Source: Rubrivivax sp.
GTDB lineage: Bacteria; Pseudomonadota; Gammaproteobacteria; Burkholderiales; Burkholderiaceae_C
Assembly: GCA_026125665.1 (NCBI GenBank)
Contig: JAHCKS010000010.1
Coordinates: 34,636 to 98,635 of the forward strand
Length of the DNA stretch: 64,000 bases
Direction of reading: 5' to 3'
This document shows, piece after piece, positions 60,623 through 64,000 of this stretch. Each line of letters begins with the position of its first letter. Positions within the stretch are counted from its first letter, which is position 1. The notes under the pieces are model-generated. The model had not been told where the DNA came from and did no database searches. It saw nothing but the letters and a program-made list of their open reading frames with translations. Made by a program: the position numbers and the translations under genes.

Positions 60623-60650
60623 CGCGCCGCTCTGTCGCGGCGCGACGGCC

Positions 60651-62075
60651 TCACGCCGAGACGCGAAAACGCGTGCCCATGCCGCCGGCGTGGTGCTCGA
60701 GCACGTGGCAGTGGATCAGCCAGTCGCCCGGGTTGTCGGCGACGAAGGCCACCTCGACCGATTCGCGCGGCGCGACGAGCATCGTGTCGCGCCAAGCCCG
60801 GCCGGGCGGCGGGCGCCCGTTGCGTGCCAGTTCGCGGAAGCTGTGCCCGTGCAGGTGCATCGGGTGCCACCAGGCGGTGCGGTTCTCGAAGGTCAGTCGC
60901 ACGGTGCGCCCGCGCGCGACCTCGAACTCCGGCGCGTGCGCCGGGTCGTGCGTCAGATGCGCTTGGCCGTTCACCGACCACACCGGGTCGGCCTCGCGCG
61001 CGCCGCCCATGCGGCGCAGCCGCCGTGCCAGCCGCGCCGGCAGCGGGTCGTCGGGCCAGCCGCCCATGCTCATCATGCCGCCGCCGAGCACGAGGGTTTC
61101 GGCCTGCGCGTCCTGCGGCACCGGCTCGGGCAGCGGGTTTGGCGCCGGTGCGCGCGGAGCCGTGCGCGCCGGGCCCGTGCGCGCCGGGGCGCCGTCGGCC
61201 ACGACGGTCGCGAGCTGGCGTTCGCCACGACCGAAGACGTCGTGAACGGTGACGCGCGCGCCGGGTTCGCGCGGCAGGTCGAGGATCAGATCGGCGCGCA
61301 TGCCCGGCCCGAGCGGCAGTAGGGTGTCGCCGAGCGCCTGCACCTGCGCCAGCGGCGCACCGTCGAGCGCGATGACCCAGGGCGTGGCGCCTGCGAAGCG
61401 CAGCGCGAAGATGCGCGCTGGCGCCGCGTTGACGAGGCGCAGCCGCACGCGCTCGCCCGGCGCCGCCTGCTGTTCCCCCGGGACGCTGCGGCCGTTGAGC
61501 GTCACTTGCGCGCCCAACCGGCCGGCGTGCGACACGTCCATATAGTCGTAGAAGTCCTCGGCGATGCGCCCGCTCGCGTCGAGCCGCCAGTCGGCCAGCA
61601 GCCACAGCCAGTCGTGCTCGGCCTCGGGCCCGTCTTCGTCCTCGACGATGAGCGCCCCGGACAACCCGCGCGCTACCTGCTCGGGCGTGCCCAGGTGCGG
61701 GTGGTACCAGAAGGTGCCCGAGTCGGGCAGCGTGAAGCGGTAGCGGAAGCGCTCGCCCGGGGCCACAGGTGGCTGCGTGATGTGCGGCACGCCGTCCATC
61801 GCGTTGGGCACGCGCACGCCGTGCCAGTGGATCGTCGTGGGGTCGGGCAGCGCGTTCTCCAGCTCGACGTCGAGGAGCGCGCCGCGCCGGTAGCGCAGGG
61901 TCGGGCCGTGCACGCGGCCCTCGTAGGCCCAGGCGGCCAGCGCGGGCTGGCCCGCGAGCGCCACGCTGGCGGGTGTCGCGCGCAGCCGCCGCGGCGGCGC
62001 GGCGGCCTGCATTGCCCGAGGCGGCAGCGTGCACGCGGCGGCCGCGGCCGCCAACCATTCGCGTCGTCGGATCAT
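60651..62075 (-). CDS. Multicopper oxidase (CueO/CopA-like), Tat-exported
   Basis: The 474-residue oxidase has a twin-arginine-type signal (RRREWLAAAAAA) and the four copper-ligand motifs: HWHG (His83, His85), HPHLG (His125, His127), HPMHLHGH (about 412) and HCHVLEHHAGGM (about 455). A methionine-rich GGGMMSMGG stretch lies near residue 340. It would oxidise Cu(I) and perhaps phenolics in the periplasm. It is convergent with the mer operon. Confidence 0.92.
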   Translation of the reverse strand: MIRRREWLAAAAAACTLPPRAMQAAAPPRRLRATPASVALAGQPALAAWAYEGRVHGPTLRYRRGALLDVELENALPDPTTIHWHGVRVPNAMDGVPHITQPPVAPGERFRYRFTLPDSGTFWYHPHLGTPEQVARGLSGALIVEDEDGPEAEHDWLWLLADWRLDASGRIAEDFYDYMDVSHAGRLGAQVTLNGRSVPGEQQAAPGERVRLRLVNAAPARIFALRFAGATPWVIALDGAPLAQVQALGDTLLPLGPGMRADLILDLPREPGARVTVHDVFGRGERQLATVVADGAPARTGPARTAPRAPAPNPLPEPVPQDAQAETLVLGGGMMSMGGWPDDPLPARLARRLRRMGGAREADPVWSVNGQAHLTHDPAHAPEFEVARGRTVRLTFENRTAWWHPMHLHGHSFRELARNGRPPPGRAWRDTMLVAPRESVEVAFVADNPGDWLIHCHVLEHHAGGMGTRFRVSA

Positions 62076-62094
62076 CGTCCTGGCCCCTTCGGTT

Positions 62095-64000
62095 TCAGGC
62101 CGGCGTGGCCACGCCGGCGGCGGCGGACGGCACGCGTGCCGCGCCCTCCCTGCGCCGCCGCATCAGCCGGTAGGCCGCCGGGATCACGAACATCGACAGC
62201 AACGGCGCGCTCAGCATGCCGCCCACCATCGGCGCGGCGATGCGCTGCATCACCTCGCTGCCGGTGCCGGTGCCCCAGAAGAGCGGCAGCAGGCCGGCGA
62301 TGATCACCGCCACCGTCATCGCCTTCGGGCGCACGCGCAGCACCGCGCCTTCGCGGATGGCATCGAGCAGGTCGGCATCACCGTCGCGCCCCGCCTCGAG
62401 CCGCGCGGCCCAGGCCTGCTTCAGGTACAGCAGCATGATGACGCCGAACTCGGCGGCCACGCCCGCCAGCGCGATGAAGCCCACGGCGCTGGCCACCGAC
62501 AGGTTGTGCCCGAGCGCCCACAGCAGCCACACGCCGCCGATGAGCGCAAAGGGCAGCGTGGCCATGATCAGCAGTGCTTCGTCCAGGCGCCGGAAGGTGA
62601 GATACAGCAGCACGAAGATGATGAGCAGCGTGAACGGCACCACCACCTTCAGCTTCGCCGTGGCGCGCTCGAGGAACTCGAACTGCCCCGACCAGCTGAC
62701 CGAATAACCCGGCGGCAGCGGCACGCGGTCGACGACGGCACGCTGCATGTCCAGCACCGTGCCGCGCAGGTCGCGGCCGCGGATGTCCACGTACACGTAG
62801 CCCGCCAGGCGCGCGTTCTCGCTGCGCAGCATCGGCGCGCCGTCGCTGACGCGCAGGTCGGCCACGTCGCCGAGCACGAGCCGCTGGCCGCGCTCGGTGA
62901 CGATGGGCAGCGCGCGCAGCGCCGTCATCGAGTCGCGCCGCTCGCGCGGGTAGCGCAGGTTGATCGGGAAGCGCTGCAGCCCCTCGACCGTCTCGCCGAT
63001 CGTCATGCCGCCCACGGCGCCGGCGATCACCTCCTGCACGTCGGCGATGTTCAGGCCGTAGCGCGCCGCGGCGTCGCGCCGGATGTCCACGTCGATGTAG
63101 CGCCCGCCGGCCAGCCGCTCGGCGAGCGCGCTCGTCACGCCGGGGACGTTCTTCACCGCACGCTCGACCTGGCCGGCGAGGCGGTCGATCGTCGCCAGGT
63201 CGGGCCCGGCGACCTTCACGCCCACCGGGCTCTTGATGCCCGTGGCGAGCATGTCGATGCGGTTGCGGATCGGCGGCACCCAGATGTTTGCCAGGCCCGG
63301 CACGCGCACGATGCGGTCGAGCTCCTCGACGAGCCGATCGGGGGTCATGCCGGGCCGCCACTCGTGCCGCGGCCTGAACTGGATCGTCGTCTCGAACATC
63401 TCCAGCGGCGCCGGGTCGGTGGCCGACTCGGCGCGGCCGGCCTTGCCGTACACGCTCAGCACCTCGGGCACGGTCCTGATCAGGCGGTCGGTCTGCTGCA
63501 GCAGCTCGGAGGCCTTGCCGGCCGACAGCCCCGGCAGCGCGGTGGGCATGTACAGCAGGTCGCCTTCGTCCAGCGGCGGCATGAACTCGCTGCCCAGGTG
63601 CTTCAGCGGCCAGGCGCTGGCCACGAGCAGCAGCACGGCTGCTGCGAGCGTGAGCTTCGGCACCTTCAGCACCGCCTCCAGCAAGGGCCGGTACAGCGCG
63701 ATCAGCGCCCGGTTCAGCGGGTTGGCCGTTTCGCTCGGGATGCGGCCGCGGATGAGATAGCCCATCAGCACCGGCACCAGCGTCACCGCCAGCCCCGCCG
63801 CCGCGGCCATCGCGTAGGTCTTCGTGAACGCGAGCGGCGAGAAGAGGCGCCCCTCCTGCGCCTCGAGCGTGAAGACGGGGATGAAGCTCAGCGTGATGAT
63901 GAGCAGCGAGAAGAAGAGCGCCGGGCCGACCTCGACCGCCGCGTCGCCGATGACGCGCCAGCGCGCTTCGCCGGCGAGCACCTGGCCGGGATGCTCGCGC
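62095..64000 (-). CDS. cusA: CusA/CzcA-type RND metal efflux pump, N-terminus beyond window
   Basis: The frame is open at the right edge, so only the C-terminal ~635 residues are present. It aligns with HME-RND transporters: [83 protein letters not shown]. The [15 protein letters not shown] context and Met-rich motifs favour Cu/Ag over Zn/Cd. cusB/cusC should lie further right. The gene ends 20 bases before the multicopper oxidase. Confidence 0.9.
   Translation of the reverse strand, partial: REHPGQVLAGEARWRVIGDAAVEVGPALFFSLLIITLSFIPVFTLEAQEGRLFSPLAFTKTYAMAAAAGLAVTLVPVLMGYLIRGRIPSETANPLNRALIALYRPLLEAVLKVPKLTLAAAVLLLVASAWPLKHLGSEFMPPLDEGDLLYMPTALPGLSAGKASELLQQTDRLIRTVPEVLSVYGKAGRAESATDPAPLEMFETTIQFRPRHEWRPGMTPDRLVEELDRIVRVPGLANIWVPPIRNRIDMLATGIKSPVGVKVAGPDLATIDRLAGQVERAVKNVPGVTSALAERLAGGRYIDVDIRRDAAARYGLNIADVQEVIAGAVGGMTIGETVEGLQRFPINLRYPRERRDSMTALRALPIVTERGQRLVLGDVADLRVSDGAPMLRSENARLAGYVYVDIRGRDLRGTVLDMQRAVVDRVPLPPGYSVSWSGQFEFLERATAKLKVVVPFTLLIIFVLLYLTFRRLDEALLIMATLPFALIGGVWLLWALGHNLSVASAVGFIALAGVAAEFGVIMLLYLKQAWAARLEAGRDGDADLLDAIREGAVLRVRPKAMTVAVIIAGLLPLFWGTGTGSEVMQRIAAPMVGGMLSAPLLSMFVIPAAYRLMRRRREGAARVPSAAAGVATPA

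Noticed and set aside
1-64000. CRISPR array, rRNA operon or riboswitch
   Set aside because: I saw no regularly spaced direct repeats of CRISPR size, no rRNA-like sequence and no recognisable riboswitch pattern by eye.

Overview
The window is GC-rich, densely coded DNA, probably from a betaproteobacterium of the order Burkholderiales (inferred from GC content, codon use and gene families; no rRNA or other phylogenetic marker is present). It contains chromosomal genes, an island insertion site, most of an integrative conjugative element (ICE), and the start of a metal-resistance cluster.

Positions 1-22,000 look like ordinary chromosome. There is a truncated PAS-containing membrane sensor, a Ser/Thr kinase fused to a cyclic-nucleotide-binding domain, a LysR regulator next to an OsmC-type peroxiredoxin, glyoxalase II, a trans-aconitate methyltransferase, a PagL-like lipid A deacylase, a very large seven-PAS hybrid histidine kinase with a small receiver protein, an LRAT-like protein, a DUF2917 protein, an OmpR-type regulator, a lipoprotein, a YCII protein, a tautomerase and an MmgE/PrpD protein. 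The most unusual chromosomal locus is at 18,272-22,017: a metallophosphoesterase translationally coupled (GTGA) to a CHAT (caspase-like) protease with an unassigned C-terminal half. I regard it as a candidate signalling or defence module.

Positions 22,150-23,820 are an island boundary. They hold an AbrB/CopG-like antitoxin and PemK/MazF-like toxin pair with a palindrome over its -10 box, a coupled third gene, the last residues of a lost tyrosine integrase, and a 3'-half tRNA-Lys(CTT) repeat that marks one end of the ICE.

Positions 23,605-59,134 are ICE backbone. An intact tyrosine recombinase is followed by two nested insertion sequences (an IS5-type element inserted into the very end of an IS630-type element). 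A leftward block follows (DUF4400, TraD coupling protein, MobH-type TraI relaxase), then a repeat-rich divergent spacer that is a candidate oriT/control region. A rightward, tightly coupled F/SXT-type mating-pair operon comes next: transglycosylase, OmpA-like lipoprotein, a two-repeat unknown protein, pilin-like protein, TraL, TraE, TraK, TraB, DsbC, TraV, TraC, TrbI, TrhF, TraW, TraU, TrbC, TraN, TraF, TraH and TraG. An S49 peptidase and a lipoprotein follow. The intact tRNA-Lys that should mark the other end is not in the window, so the right boundary is unresolved.

Positions 59,295-64,000 carry metal resistance: divergent merR and merT-merP-GDCCVxC (no merA; MerP lacks its second metal-binding cysteine), a Tat-exported multicopper oxidase, and the C-terminal part of a CusA-type RND pump that runs off the right edge. 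These are probably ICE cargo, but this depends on where the right end lies.
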